A stretch of DNA of 64,000 nt from contig NZ_JACEFJ010000001.1 of NCBI RefSeq assembly GCF_015354735.1, positions 822,522-886,521 on the forward strand. The letters are read 5' to 3'. Position numbers and translations under genes: made by a program. This stretch comes from Pararhodonellum marinum (GTDB lineage Bacteria > Bacteroidota > Bacteroidia > Cytophagales > Cyclobacteriaceae). A model generated the notes under the pieces. That model was not told the DNA's origin, searched no databases, and worked only from the letters and a program-made list of their open reading frames with translations. Position 1 is the stretch's first letter. Each line of letters opens with the position of its first letter. Of the stretch, positions 35,399-45,676 are shown in pieces.

Positions 35399-36541
35399 TT
35401 AGCTTTTCTGTAAGCTGCTCAAAACTGCCACATCTTCGGGTCTTAACTTTCCGGTATCCATAGGACCTACATTGAGTAGGAGGTTGGCTTGCATCTTACG
35501 GGATGTGTCCAGCCATTTATGAATCTGGGATTTGGAGGCTACGCTATGGTCCCATTCGTGCCAAAACCAGTTGCCACTGGGGAATTGTTTGTTGCCTTTT
35601 GTGGACATGGTTGTTTCGATCTGCATGGGTAGATAAATATCCCTGCCTTGCCAGGTCCAGATTTTTTGGTCTGACACCGGTTCTGTATATTTTTCTCCAC
35701 TTCTGATATCTACAGGGTGAAGCGGAACTCCGGGATAAGCAGTCGTGGCATTGTTCATGATCAAACAGTCAGGTTGGAGGTTTTTGATAAACTGATATAA
35801 ATGATCCATCTGCCAACGGTAAGCCCCTTCCATTCTCCAGGCATGGATAAAATCCTCAGCCCGGGAGGTTATTCCACCTTCCTCCACTTTTTCACCTTCA
35901 ATTTCATTTTTGCTTGTCCATCCACTTTTCTGTTTTTTCCAAAAACCATCAAACCAAAGCTCTACGATAGGACCATAATCAGTCAGTAGCTCCGCAATCT
36001 GATTTTTCATAAATTCCACATAAGCCCAATCATCCGTATCATGGGAAGTCTCATGGCGGTCCCACAAGGAATAATATAAACCCACTTTCAAACCATACTT
36101 CCTCGCAGAATTCACCAATTCCTTGACCAAATCACCTTTGTATGGGCTTGACTTGACGGAGTAGTCCGTATACTTGGAAGGCCAAAGACAAAATCCATCA
36201 TGGTGTTTGGTGATCAGGACAATGTACTTCATGCCAGCGGCAACCGCCACTTGACACCATTGATCGGTATCCAATTCGCTTGGATTGAATTTGATGGGAT
36301 CAAGGGTACCATCACTCCATTCGGTGTCATAGTAGGTGTTGATACCAAAATGGACAAACATCCCAAATTCCAGATCCATCCACTCGCGTTGGGTATTATT
36401 AGGTTCTGGGATGGTAAATAGTCTGGTTTTATCTGGCTTACTTTTCGCATGACCCCTGGCCCATGAGGGCACCGCAGGTATCATGGAACCGGCAAATCCT
36501 AATCCTGCATATTTCAGAAAATCTCTTCTTTTTTGGGTCAT
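35399..36541 (-). CDS. GH29 alpha-L-fucosidase (Tat-exported)
   Basis: A 380-residue GH29 catalytic domain without a C-terminal sandwich module. The Tat signal is TQKRRDFLKYAGLGFAGSM. EFGMFVHFGINTYYDTEW, then ITKHHDGFCLWPSKYTDYSV, are GH29 hallmarks. The probable nucleophile is Asp198 in VELWFDGFW. The short length and substrate-site histidines fit the family, but the acid/base residue varies in GH29 and was not assigned. Its gene starts 2 nt after the VCBS gene stop. It should release L-fucose, or a related 6-deoxy sugar, in the periplasm. Confidence 0.9.
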   Translation of the reverse strand: MTQKRRDFLKYAGLGFAGSMIPAVPSWARGHAKSKPDKTRLFTIPEPNNTQREWMDLEFGMFVHFGINTYYDTEWSDGTLDPIKFNPSELDTDQWCQVAVAAGMKYIVLITKHHDGFCLWPSKYTDYSVKSSPYKGDLVKELVNSARKYGLKVGLYYSLWDRHETSHDTDDWAYVEFMKNQIAELLTDYGPIVELWFDGFWKKQKSGWTSKNEIEGEKVEEGGITSRAEDFIHAWRMEGAYRWQMDHLYQFIKNLQPDCLIMNNATTAYPGVPLHPVDIRSGEKYTEPVSDQKIWTWQGRDIYLPMQIETTMSTKGNKQFPSGNWFWHEWDHSVASKSQIHKWLDTSRKMQANLLLNVGPMDTGKLRPEDVAVLSSLQKS

Positions 36542-36542
36542 A

Positions 36543-39500
36543 TTATGGTCTGGCTTGGTTTTCTACTTTGAATACTTGTATGGACTGATCATTATTTGCA
36601 ACAAGAATATAGTTCCCGTTTTTTGTTTTGATCGTGGTCATATCCCTTACATTGTGGGGAGCATGGAATCCACTTTTCATCATCGGAACAGGTCTGTATT
36701 CATTGGTTTCATCTTTGATCAATAACAACCCTACACCTGCATCATCTCTGGGTGTTTTGGTTTCGAAGCCAAAGAAATTCCCAGCCACCAGAATTTCTTT
36801 TTTTCCATTGCCTGTCAAATCCACACCCAAGATTTTCTGGACAGAAGCGATTTGGGCTTCAATAGGTAAATCAACCCATTCGAATTTCCCATCGCCCATA
36901 TTTTTCAGCATGATACTTTCAAATGCGTAAGCCTTTAGGTGGTTTTGAGAGGGGGATGGGAAATTATTTGTAAGGTCTTGTATCGTGGCCCTTGAATAGG
37001 ATTTATAGTCAGTAAATTTCCTTTTGATGGATGGCATCGATCTGGAAATGTCTTCTCTTCCATGGGTGGGATACAGCTTTCCATCAAAGTAATAGCCCAA
37101 AATCATGTTATGGGCACCGCTGTTTTCGAAATCGCCGGAAAAGATTTCCAACGGATGGTCAATTGTGGGTTTGTAACGGTAATTCAAACCCATGTTTCCA
37201 ATAATAAAATCAACCCGCCCGGTTTCTTCGTTTAGCATGGGAAGCAGCGCATTCCACCAGCCAGCAGTAAATTCATTCGATTGTAGGAATTTCCCTTCCT
37301 TAAGTATATTGAAATCCTCGTCAACGGTCAGTTTTCCATCATTGTTTTTAAAAAAAGAGATGGGCATCCAATCTCCCACGACCACCAGATCTAAAGTGCC
37401 GTCTTGGTCATAATCAATCCAGACAGCATCATTGACAATACCAGGTTGCATCAAATGTGGTGCTTTTGATTCCGTAACATCCACAAATTTCCCGTTTTGG
37501 TTTTCCAAAAGATAGCTTCTTTGGGAATTGGGATAAGCACCTGGCTCAACCCCGCCACCAACAAAGAGATCCAAGTCCCCGTCTCCATCAAAATCACCGG
37601 CAACTACTTTACTGGTGTTGTAAGGAAAATCCGGCAGCTGATTTTGGGACTTAAGAAATGAGCCCTTTCCGTCATTCAGATATAGTCTGTCCTGGAGCCA
37701 TTCAGATGATTTGCCGAATTCATTGCTACCGCTCACCACATATAAGTCCAAATCCCCATCTCCGTCGGCATCAAAAAATAGGGCATGTACGTCCTCACAG
37801 GTTTTGTCTGCAGCCCAAGGCTGTGCAGGGGCTTTTTCAAACTTGCCTTGCTCATTTTGAATCCACAATTCAGCAGCTTGGTTTTTGCTCCCTCCAAAAA
37901 AAAGGTCGTCCAACCCATTGCCGTTGACATCTGCGCTGATCATCACCGGACCCTCTGTGGAATACCTGCGGGGAAGTAGCTCCTCCAAAGAAAAATCATC
38001 ATACTGACTTTCCTGATGTATAAATTCCAGATTTAGGGTTTCTTTGATTTCTTTTCGGGAAAGCTCCCGGAAAAGCTTCGGTGCTTCTGTCACTTTATCA
38101 AAATTTTTTGTGGCTTGCGGTAAGGCAGACCTGTAATCCACATTGATCTGCATATTGGTGGGAACATGCTGAAGTACATATACGCTGTGGTCATACCATT
38201 CTACCCTTATGCTGTCTATGCTATCCCAATTGCCAACGCCAAAATGCAGTATCGGCTCCACTGACGACTGAAATCCACGGGTAGGATTAAGTTGCTGAAC
38301 CTGAATGCTGTCGTTTTTGTACAGCGTCACTTTTGTACCGAACCCAAATCGATTTTCAGCATTACCTTGTAGTTTTACCCTCAAAAAACGTTGCTTGGAC
38401 TGATCAGATTTATTCTCATAAATGGACACGAAGTCATCGATGTTGTTGATGATTAAATCTAAGTCACCGTCATTGTCTAAGTCAGCATAGGCAGCACCAT
38501 TTGAAAAGGACGGTTCATCTAAACCCCAGCCTTGGGTCACGTTTTCAAAGAGTAGGTTTCCCTGATTTCGAAAGGCATAATTGCTGATTTTTTCAGAAGG
38601 GATACTTTGAAGCAATTTTCTGGGATCATCCGAAACCTTTCCCGTAAATGTTGGGCTCATGGCTGCTTCTCCTTGGTTTAAGCCGGAGATGAAATCATTG
38701 TTCATCACATCTTTCCTGAGTCCATTGGTGATCAGCAGGTCCTTCCAGCCATTGTTATCAAAATCAGCAAACAATACCGCCCAACTCCAATCTGTCTGGT
38801 AGACCCCTGATAGACGGGCAATATTGCTGAAATTAAGTGTGCCATCAGGGGTCAGGCCATTGTTGAGCTGCAGGCTGTTGAACATGTATTGGTAATGGTA
38901 GCCTTTGTCTACAAACTGCCAAAACTGGGACCGAGAAATGCCTGCAAGATTGGTTTTCTGTCTGATATGGTCCTCGATGGCCATATCCAAAACCATGATG
39001 TCCTGCCATCCATCGTTATTAAAATCCGCAATATCCACCCCCATACCAAAAAAGGACAATTGCCTGGTAAGTGATTTGATGGATTCAGTAAATGTTCCAT
39101 CCCCATTGTTGAGGTAAAGGTAATCATGCTCAAAAAAATCATTACTCACATAGATATCCTCCCATCCATTGTTGTTTAGATCTCCGACACTGACCCCTAG
39201 TCCATAGCCTTCTTTGGTTCCCAAGATGCCTGCTTCCTGGCTTACATCCACAAAAAAACCATTGTCATTGCGGTATAATTTATCTCCAACATATGGATCC
39301 CTGACATTGGAGGCATGTTTGGGAGCCTGACCATCGTATTCCAAACCATGGTTGATCAAAAACATGTCCAGATCACCGTCTTTATCATAGTCGAAGAAAA
39401 TGGCTTGTGTAGAATACCCGGGATCATCTATTCCAAAGGCCTTGGCATTTTCCGTAAATGTACCATCTCCGTTGTTGATATAGAGCAGGTTTCTTCTGTT

Positions 39501-40025
39501 ATCCGGCTCGAGGTTTCCTGAGCGGCTGACATAGATGTCCAGTAAACCATCATTGTTGATATCCACCATGGTAGTTCCGGTACACCAGCTTGGCCCTGAG
39601 GGTGGGGTGATGTTTGCTTGGTCAGTAATGTCTTCAAACTGAAAATTGCCTTTGTTCAAATACAATCTGTTTTTGACTGTATTGCCTGTCAGGAAAATAT
39701 CCGCCAAACCGTCATTGTTGATGTCACCCACGGAAACACCTCCACCATTGTAATAGTATTGGTACATCAAAATATTTCGATAGGCGGTTTCATCCAGCTG
39801 ATTTTTAAAAGTCACCTTGGTCTGTTGGGGGTTTTTCTTTTCAAAGAGGGGAGGAGCTTCTTTTGTTGGAAAAGTGGCGGACGAATCCGGCATCGATACT
39901 TTATCCCCATCATTTTGACAACCTTGGATCCCCGAAAAAAGCAACAACAGCATGAATATCCTTTTCGAGAACCATTTTATCTTTCTGATCCAATTTTGAG
40001 ATTGGTCAAGGGGTCTAATAATCAT
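36543..40025 (-). CDS. VCBS/FG-GAP repeat lipoprotein with ASPIC/UnbV domain
   Basis: A 1160-residue secreted lipoprotein (FMLLLLFSGIQGCQNDG, Cys near 36). Repeated D-x-N/D-x-D-G calcium motifs (DINNDGLADIFLTGN, DYDKDGDLDMFLINH, DADGDGDLDLYVVSG and others) mark an FG-GAP beta-propeller in two blocks, about 90-520 and 670-1150. They are separated by an ASPIC/UnbV domain (about 530-620: NRFGFGTKVTLYKND to SIDSIRVEWYD). Such CRTAC1-like proteins often sit by SusC/SusD pairs, but their role is unknown; surface glycan or protein binding is likely. It is followed by the fucosidase gene. Confidence 0.9.
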   Translation of the reverse strand: MIIRPLDQSQNWIRKIKWFSKRIFMLLLLFSGIQGCQNDGDKVSMPDSSATFPTKEAPPLFEKKNPQQTKVTFKNQLDETAYRNILMYQYYYNGGGVSVGDINNDGLADIFLTGNTVKNRLYLNKGNFQFEDITDQANITPPSGPSWCTGTTMVDINNDGLLDIYVSRSGNLEPDNRRNLLYINNGDGTFTENAKAFGIDDPGYSTQAIFFDYDKDGDLDMFLINHGLEYDGQAPKHASNVRDPYVGDKLYRNDNGFFVDVSQEAGILGTKEGYGLGVSVGDLNNNGWEDIYVSNDFFEHDYLYLNNGDGTFTESIKSLTRQLSFFGMGVDIADFNNDGWQDIMVLDMAIEDHIRQKTNLAGISRSQFWQFVDKGYHYQYMFNSLQLNNGLTPDGTLNFSNIARLSGVYQTDWSWAVLFADFDNNGWKDLLITNGLRKDVMNNDFISGLNQGEAAMSPTFTGKVSDDPRKLLQSIPSEKISNYAFRNQGNLLFENVTQGWGLDEPSFSNGAAYADLDNDGDLDLIINNIDDFVSIYENKSDQSKQRFLRVKLQGNAENRFGFGTKVTLYKNDSIQVQQLNPTRGFQSSVEPILHFGVGNWDSIDSIRVEWYDHSVYVLQHVPTNMQINVDYRSALPQATKNFDKVTEAPKLFRELSRKEIKETLNLEFIHQESQYDDFSLEELLPRRYSTEGPVMISADVNGNGLDDLFFGGSKNQAAELWIQNEQGKFEKAPAQPWAADKTCEDVHALFFDADGDGDLDLYVVSGSNEFGKSSEWLQDRLYLNDGKGSFLKSQNQLPDFPYNTSKVVAGDFDGDGDLDLFVGGGVEPGAYPNSQRSYLLENQNGKFVDVTESKAPHLMQPGIVNDAVWIDYDQDGTLDLVVVGDWMPISFFKNNDGKLTVDEDFNILKEGKFLQSNEFTAGWWNALLPMLNEETGRVDFIIGNMGLNYRYKPTIDHPLEIFSGDFENSGAHNMILGYYFDGKLYPTHGREDISRSMPSIKRKFTDYKSYSRATIQDLTNNFPSPSQNHLKAYAFESIMLKNMGDGKFEWVDLPIEAQIASVQKILGVDLTGNGKKEILVAGNFFGFETKTPRDDAGVGLLLIKDETNEYRPVPMMKSGFHAPHNVRDMTTIKTKNGNYILVANNDQSIQVFKVENQARP

Positions 40026-40062
40026 TTGGGCGGGGTGATCGTTTTACATGGCATGCCAAGAT

Positions 40063-40124
40063 AAAATTAAAAAAGGAAAAGGCCAGACCTTGATGTTTGG
40101 GTAACTTCCCTTAATCAAAGTCTG
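40063..40124 (-). terminator. Terminator hairpin after susD
   Basis: CAGACCTTGAT (40084-40094) pairs with ATCAAAGTCTG (40114-40124), 11 bp with one G-U pair, and a T-rich tract follows in the leftward direction (40063-40083). It lies 31 nt past the SusD stop. It may limit expression of the downstream VCBS and fucosidase genes relative to susCD. Confidence 0.7.
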
Positions 40125-40154
40125 ACACTTTTTTCAGATGATTAAACTTTCAAA

Positions 40155-41732
40155 CTAATCGTATCCCAAATTGATGTTTTTCTCGTAATCCGGTATTTCT
40201 GAATAAAAGTCACTGTTGTAGGGAACGGAAGCTCCTTGCCTGTCACCGGCGGGAATATCCATCCTTAGCCCCTGAAGGTAATAAAGTCTGTCGCCTTCAA
40301 ATGCCATTTCTTTGAATCTTTCCAGGTGAATGGCCTCCTCCAAACCGGCTGCTCCGCCAGCATAATCATCCAGACCGGCTCTGTTTCTCACCACATTCAG
40401 ATCAGCTGTAGCCCCATTGGTATCCCCGGATTGTGCTCTGATAATCGCTCGTAACAAATACATGTCAGCAAGTCTTAGGATGACGGCATTGGTTCTTCTG
40501 TCCCCGCCACGATAGTATTTATCTCCCCATACAAAACTTCTTGTGGTTCTGAAGTTGTTGTTTGGCTCAGGATAGATGTTTTCTCCTTCTGTAATGCCAC
40601 TGCCTGCAGGAGTAAGCCAAACGAACAATTGATTGAAACGCTTGTCCCCTTTGGCTTCATCCGTCAAATTGCCATTTTCATCCATCCATCCCACTTCAGT
40701 TAAGAAACTGTCGCTGGCACGCATGAACCGACCCTGATTATTCGCCGGGCCACCCGCAAATCTGTTGCTGGCACTGTACCACTCAAATCTACCCGGATGT
40801 TTCCAGTTACTTGGTCCCCCCAAACCATCTCCAGCCCACAATGCATAATACCAAAGCACTTCACTGCCCCTGTCTACCCCTGTTTTGTTAAAGGCCTCGA
40901 TAGGGTCTTCTGACAAGTCAAACAAACCGTTATTTTGGTCCAATACCAAATTTAATGGTTCAAGAGCCTCTTGAAAAGCCCCTTTTTGAAAAAGAACTTT
41001 TGCCAATAAAGCAGCAGCCGAGAATTTGGTAGCTCTGCCGTCAGCATAAGAGACAGGATGAAGACTTGGATCATAAGCTTCCGGCAATAGGCTCACCGCC
41101 TCCCGCAGATCACTTTCCATTAAAGCATACAGGTCATTGGTAGATGCCAATGGTGAAGACATGGCTTCTTCCAAATTTTTAGCCTGGGAAATCCTCAGAG
41201 GTATTCTTGGAGCATCGTTGGGGTATGCAGGCATATATGCCCTTGCAAGCCAGAAATAGGCATATGCACGGATAAACAACAGTTCACCTTTGATGCGGTC
41301 TACTTCATCCTGCCGGTTTGCGAGGGGGTAGGGATTTCCATCATTTTCATTGATAAAGTCCAAAGCCCCGTTAGCAGCTCCAATGGCGAAATACCCGCTG
41401 TTGAAGATGGAATTATCAAATAAAGTTATCTGAAACTCAGATCTCCTGGCGTACATGTCTTCTACATCCCCGTTGGTATTGAAACCATCGGTAATCGGTG
41501 CCAGATTAATTCCGTCAGCATAGGCTTCACCCGCAACAGGACCTGCAGCGAAAATGGACCGGAATCCTCCGTTTCCGGACAGACCGTAATAGGCTCCGAT
41601 GGGTGCTTTTTCAAAATCCTCCAAAGTCAACCACGGCGGCTGTACGGGTCTTTGCAATTCAAAGAATTCTTCCTCATTACACCCTGTCAGGATTAGTAAA
41701 GAGATGAATAGGTATATGATGTTATTTTTCAT
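40155..41732 (-). CDS. RagB/SusD-family glycan-binding lipoprotein
   Basis: A 525-residue surface lipoprotein. The signal is MKNNIIYLFISLLILTGC (Cys18). It shows SusD landmarks: ELLFIRAYAYFWLARAY, KILFQKGAFQEAL-like tetratricopeptide helices, LRLADMYLLRAIIRAQSGD and VRNRAGLDDY. The C-terminal LERFKEMAFEGDRLYYLQGL is the usual RagB block. It caps the SusC barrel and binds oligosaccharides at the cell surface. It is 12 nt downstream of susC, in the same transcript. Confidence 0.95.
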   Translation of the reverse strand: MKNNIIYLFISLLILTGCNEEEFFELQRPVQPPWLTLEDFEKAPIGAYYGLSGNGGFRSIFAAGPVAGEAYADGINLAPITDGFNTNGDVEDMYARRSEFQITLFDNSIFNSGYFAIGAANGALDFINENDGNPYPLANRQDEVDRIKGELLFIRAYAYFWLARAYMPAYPNDAPRIPLRISQAKNLEEAMSSPLASTNDLYALMESDLREAVSLLPEAYDPSLHPVSYADGRATKFSAAALLAKVLFQKGAFQEALEPLNLVLDQNNGLFDLSEDPIEAFNKTGVDRGSEVLWYYALWAGDGLGGPSNWKHPGRFEWYSASNRFAGGPANNQGRFMRASDSFLTEVGWMDENGNLTDEAKGDKRFNQLFVWLTPAGSGITEGENIYPEPNNNFRTTRSFVWGDKYYRGGDRRTNAVILRLADMYLLRAIIRAQSGDTNGATADLNVVRNRAGLDDYAGGAAGLEEAIHLERFKEMAFEGDRLYYLQGLRMDIPAGDRQGASVPYNSDFYSEIPDYEKNINLGYD

Positions 41733-41744
41733 TTTGGGTCGAAA

Positions 41745-44700
41745 TTAAAATGATAGGTTTAAGCCAAAATTAATGCTTCTCAATTGGGGTAATTGAGCTC
41801 CGACAAATCCTTGGCCCAGGTTTCTGAATTGGGCATCACCAAGTTGCAATACCTCTGGATCAAATCCTTGGTACTTAGTGAAAGTCAACAGATTGGTGGC
41901 TGAAGTGAATACCCTTGCCTGGCGCAAGCCTAATTTCTGCAACAATTGCGGTGGAAGATTATAGGCCAATTGAAGCGTCCTCAGACGGATAAAATCACCC
42001 CTTTGCAAAAATTTATCATGAACCTCTGCTGCCCTGTTGTTATCAAACCTGACGTTTGGCGTAACAGTCCCATCCTCGTTGATCACATCATATCGGTGGT
42101 TCCAGACCAATTTTGGCCAATCTGCATCTGGATTGCTTTCGGTCCAGGTATTGTCTACCAGACTGCTCCTTAGCACACTACCGCCTGTTCCGATATATGA
42201 ATTACCTCTTTCGCCCACGTCATAAATGTAATTACCACCTTGGAAGGTAAACTGTATGTTTAATTCTAAACCTTTGTAACTGAAATTGTTGATAAAACCT
42301 CCAAAGAAGGTGGGTAATCCTGACTTATCTTCAAAATCAAGCAAGTGATTGGTAAGGTTGTCACGGGTGGCGGGTATTACATTACCGGTTTTGATCCTTT
42401 CACCAGTTTGGGCAAAGTGCTCCCGGTCCATTTCGTAGATCATTTCATATCCGCCTTCCGGATGGATTCCGGCATATTGAGCCAGTCGGAAAAAGCCCAA
42501 ACGCTCACCCACTCTCGTGACATGTGGGCCTTGTTGAACATTGTAAATCTGTTCCCCTTGCCCCCCTGTAAGTTTTGTGACTTGGTTTTGGTTGGTGGTG
42601 TAATTGAAACTAGTGGTCCATTTGAAATTGTTTTTGTCAATGTTGACCGTACTGATTTCAAACTCAAAACCTTGGTTTAACAGGTCACCTACGTTGGCCC
42701 ATAGTCTAGGCTGATTGGCGAAAATACCTGAGGATTGAGGGACTTCTACCTGCAACAACAAATCAGAAGCATCTTGTCTATAGTAACCGATAGAACCACT
42801 TATCCTGTTGTTGAAAAGCTCATAATCCAAGCCCAGATCAAATGCGTCTGTAGTTTCCCAGGTCAGTGCCTGATTGCCAATATTCATCAGCAAATCACCA
42901 GCACCCGTATCTCCATATCTTCCCCATCCAGCATAGGTAGTCATTGTCGCAAAGGGATTAATGGCTGAGTTGCCTGTTTGGCCAAAACTACCCCGGAGTT
43001 TCAGCAGGTCAATGTTATTGGCCCCCCTCATAAAGTTTTCCTCCGACAATATCCATCCTCCAGAAACGGCAATGAAATTGCCCCATCTGTTTTCCGGAAC
43101 AAATACGGAAGAACCATCTCTCCTTGCGCTAAATCCTACAAGGTATCTGTCTTTCAGCTTATAATCCAAGCGACTGAAAATACCCCTGAAATTGATTTCT
43201 CCACCCAATCCCGCGCTTACTCTCATGATATCCCCAGGTGCTCCTACCTCAGGTTGTACCCCAAAAAGGTCCTGCGCTTCAATGTTTCTTGTTCTTTGCT
43301 GCTGTGTGGTGTTCTCTGTTCCGACCACAAAATTGAAGGCATGGATATCCGCAAATTGTTTGTTGTAAGTGGCGTAAACATTATAATTAAGCCTAGTGAA
43401 GGTGTTTGAAAAGTCAAAAGCATATGCACTCCTTTCTCTGATTACCGTATTGCCCCATTCTATGTTACTGGTCTGTAACATATCGGCTGAGAATTCTGTC
43501 CTTACCGACAATCCGTCTACAAAAGGAATTTTGTAATCTAGAAACAAACCTCCTATAGCCCGGTAAGAATTGACATCGTTCAGGTAATTGTCCCTGTCAA
43601 GGGTAGCCCTTAGGTTTCTGCCCGATAGCGGGTCAAACAAAATTGGATTTCCGTTGGAGGTGATGGTAGGGTGGAAAATAGGAATAATCGGTAGTGCACC
43701 TGAAATCGCCATGTTGTAACCACCCGTAGCCATGTTGGTATTTCCCCCCGGAGGGCCACCGTTGGGTGGACGTTGCTGTTTGGTATAACTAAGCGTAATT
43801 CTGGTGCCTATTTCCAGGTTTTTGATCGGGGAAAAATCCACATTGGCTCTTGTGGAATATCTTTCTAGCCCACTCCCGGTTTGAATGCCTTTGTCATTTC
43901 TGTAATTTCCTGATAAGTAATAACTGAATCCGTCTCCGGCTTTGGAAGTCGAAATTCCTATATCCTGAAAACTCCCTTGCTGCAAAGCCTCATTAAAATA
44001 ATTGACATCCGCCAATTGTTCTCTGCTCAGTACAGCTGTCGGGTCTCGTGCATCGTTGAGTATGGCATTGGGGTCGAAAGGGAACAGTCCGCTGTTTTCT
44101 CTTGCGGTATCGACCAAGCCCAACCAAGTAGGTCCATTGACAAAACCAATTTCTTGGGGACCTCTTGCCACATTGGTAACCCCGGAAGTTATGCTAATAT
44201 CCAAGCCTCCAGTACCTCTCCCTGTTTTGGTTGTTACAATGATAACCCCATTGGCACCCCTGGATCCATATATGGCCGTTGCGGAGGCATCTTTTAATAT
44301 TTCTATGGACTCAATGTCATTTGGATTGAGCGTGGCCAGGGGATTGAGTTGTGTGGCGCCGTGATTTGATCTGGCGAAACCGCCTATTTCTCCACCACCC
44401 TGATTGCTTAATATCATCCCATCGATTACCCATAGCGGCTCAGTACCACTGGAAATGGAATTGGTACCTCTGATCATGACTCGGGTGGGTGCGCCAGGCA
44501 CTCCATTGCTTGAGGTGACATTGACTCCTGCAGCCAAGCCCTGTAAGGCCTGATCAAATGAAGGGGTCGGTATTTTGGCCAGTTCATCCGCTTTTACGGA
44601 TGATATGGCTCCAGTAATGTCCCTTCTCACTTTGGAACCATAACCTACGACGACTACCTCATCCAGACTACCGGTGCTTTCCTGCAGGCTGATGTTGACG

Positions 44701-44963
44701 GTGGATCTGCCATTGATAGGGGTTTCCAATTGGTCATAGCCAATAAAGCTAAATACCAATACCCCATCTCTAGGGGCTTCAATTCTAAAATTGCCATCCA
44801 GATCGGTAATGGTCCCTCTATTGGTTCCTTTTACCAAAACGTTGACGCCTGGCAATGATTCTCCATCATTGCTTGCTGTGACCTTGCCTGTCACTGTTTC
44901 TTCCTGTGCCAGCAAAGGCTGGATCAACAAGCAGAAAAGGAACACGAGTACAATTTGCTTCAT
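41745..44963 (-). CDS. SusC/RagA-family TonB-linked transporter
   Basis: A 1072-residue outer-membrane TonB-dependent receptor. It has a signal peptide (about 1-19, ending LLAQ). An N-terminal carboxypeptidase-like domain follows (about 22-100, GKVTASNDGESLPGVNVLVK). The SusC signature near 105 reads LDEVVVVGYGSKVRRDITGA, with the plug domain after it (LWVIDGM, then DIESIEILKDASATAIYGS). A 22-strand barrel ends LRSINFGLNLSF. No N-terminal STN domain is present, so it is not wired for direct anti-sigma signalling. It imports oligosaccharides with SusD. Confidence 0.95.
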   Translation of the reverse strand: MKQIVLVFLFCLLIQPLLAQEETVTGKVTASNDGESLPGVNVLVKGTNRGTITDLDGNFRIEAPRDGVLVFSFIGYDQLETPINGRSTVNISLQESTGSLDEVVVVGYGSKVRRDITGAISSVKADELAKIPTPSFDQALQGLAAGVNVTSSNGVPGAPTRVMIRGTNSISSGTEPLWVIDGMILSNQGGGEIGGFARSNHGATQLNPLATLNPNDIESIEILKDASATAIYGSRGANGVIIVTTKTGRGTGGLDISITSGVTNVARGPQEIGFVNGPTWLGLVDTARENSGLFPFDPNAILNDARDPTAVLSREQLADVNYFNEALQQGSFQDIGISTSKAGDGFSYYLSGNYRNDKGIQTGSGLERYSTRANVDFSPIKNLEIGTRITLSYTKQQRPPNGGPPGGNTNMATGGYNMAISGALPIIPIFHPTITSNGNPILFDPLSGRNLRATLDRDNYLNDVNSYRAIGGLFLDYKIPFVDGLSVRTEFSADMLQTSNIEWGNTVIRERSAYAFDFSNTFTRLNYNVYATYNKQFADIHAFNFVVGTENTTQQQRTRNIEAQDLFGVQPEVGAPGDIMRVSAGLGGEINFRGIFSRLDYKLKDRYLVGFSARRDGSSVFVPENRWGNFIAVSGGWILSEENFMRGANNIDLLKLRGSFGQTGNSAINPFATMTTYAGWGRYGDTGAGDLLMNIGNQALTWETTDAFDLGLDYELFNNRISGSIGYYRQDASDLLLQVEVPQSSGIFANQPRLWANVGDLLNQGFEFEISTVNIDKNNFKWTTSFNYTTNQNQVTKLTGGQGEQIYNVQQGPHVTRVGERLGFFRLAQYAGIHPEGGYEMIYEMDREHFAQTGERIKTGNVIPATRDNLTNHLLDFEDKSGLPTFFGGFINNFSYKGLELNIQFTFQGGNYIYDVGERGNSYIGTGGSVLRSSLVDNTWTESNPDADWPKLVWNHRYDVINEDGTVTPNVRFDNNRAAEVHDKFLQRGDFIRLRTLQLAYNLPPQLLQKLGLRQARVFTSATNLLTFTKYQGFDPEVLQLGDAQFRNLGQGFVGAQLPQLRSINFGLNLSF

Positions 44964-45609
44964 AAAGATATATTGGTTAGGGTTAATTATTAATTGTCAT
45001 TTGTAGATTTTTCCTTTCAAAATTTTTTCTTTTCTATCATATCTGGTTGAATATTTTTTAGTTATTTTGTTTTACACCTGATCATTTTAATCATTGTATT
45101 TTGTAAAATTGATTGAAATAATCAACGAATTCTACCCATAATTTGACCAATGCTAGTTTTTTTTTTGCATAAAACTGACCATGATCATTAATTTGAAAAA
45201 ATATACCACTAATGAATACCTCACTAAAAAAATTCTGAGTGTTTCTCCCACCACAAATCCTTAAAAACCAGCCATCAAATATTTCAAATCTTATTAAACA
45301 ATATAAGTATCTAAAAATCAGTATATTAAATTAAAATTTATCAAACAATAGAGTCTAAAATCACCATTTACCAAATATTTTTTTTTTTAAAAACTGCTTA
45401 ACCAAATGGCTCTTGAAGGCGAACAAAACTTCTTTTTATAAAAATATGATTTAAATAAGTGGTCAATTGAACCATATTTATTAAAATTGATGTAGTTTAG
45501 ATGTGTTTTGAGCCTTTCCTAGACTTAAAAACTAGCTCTTCCTAGGCATTTAGGCTACCTATGCTCCAAACTTTTTTTTGGAAAAGGTGGTTTAGCAGGA
45601 TGCTAAAGG
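44964..45609. other. Long AT-rich region between susC and the NUDIX regulator
   Basis: About 650 bases of very AT-rich sequence with poly-T and poly-A runs (for example the T run near 45380), the 5' region of the leftward susCD operon. No exact TAnnTTTG element for susC was found; TATCTTTA close to the susC start is a one-mismatch candidate. It is the expected place for operators of the divergent regulator. Confidence 0.4.
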
Positions 45610-45640
45610 TTTGAAATCGATTGCGTAAATTTTATATTTG
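45610..45640 (+). promoter_or_regulatory. Consensus Bacteroidota promoter of the NUDIX regulator gene
   Basis: TTTG at 45610-45613, a 19-nt spacer, and TATATTTG at 45633-45640. This matches the -33/-7 consensus of the Bacteroidota housekeeping sigma factor in both boxes and spacing. The start codon lies 36 nt downstream of the -7 box. Confidence 0.75.
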
Positions 45641-45676
45641 TTTTCTGAGTGAACTGCCATTTCCTATTGATTCCTT

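Noticed and set aside
39618..40064. 148-residue rightward open frame over the VCBS gene start
   Set aside because: Antisense of the lipoprotein signal and first propeller blades; no independent support.
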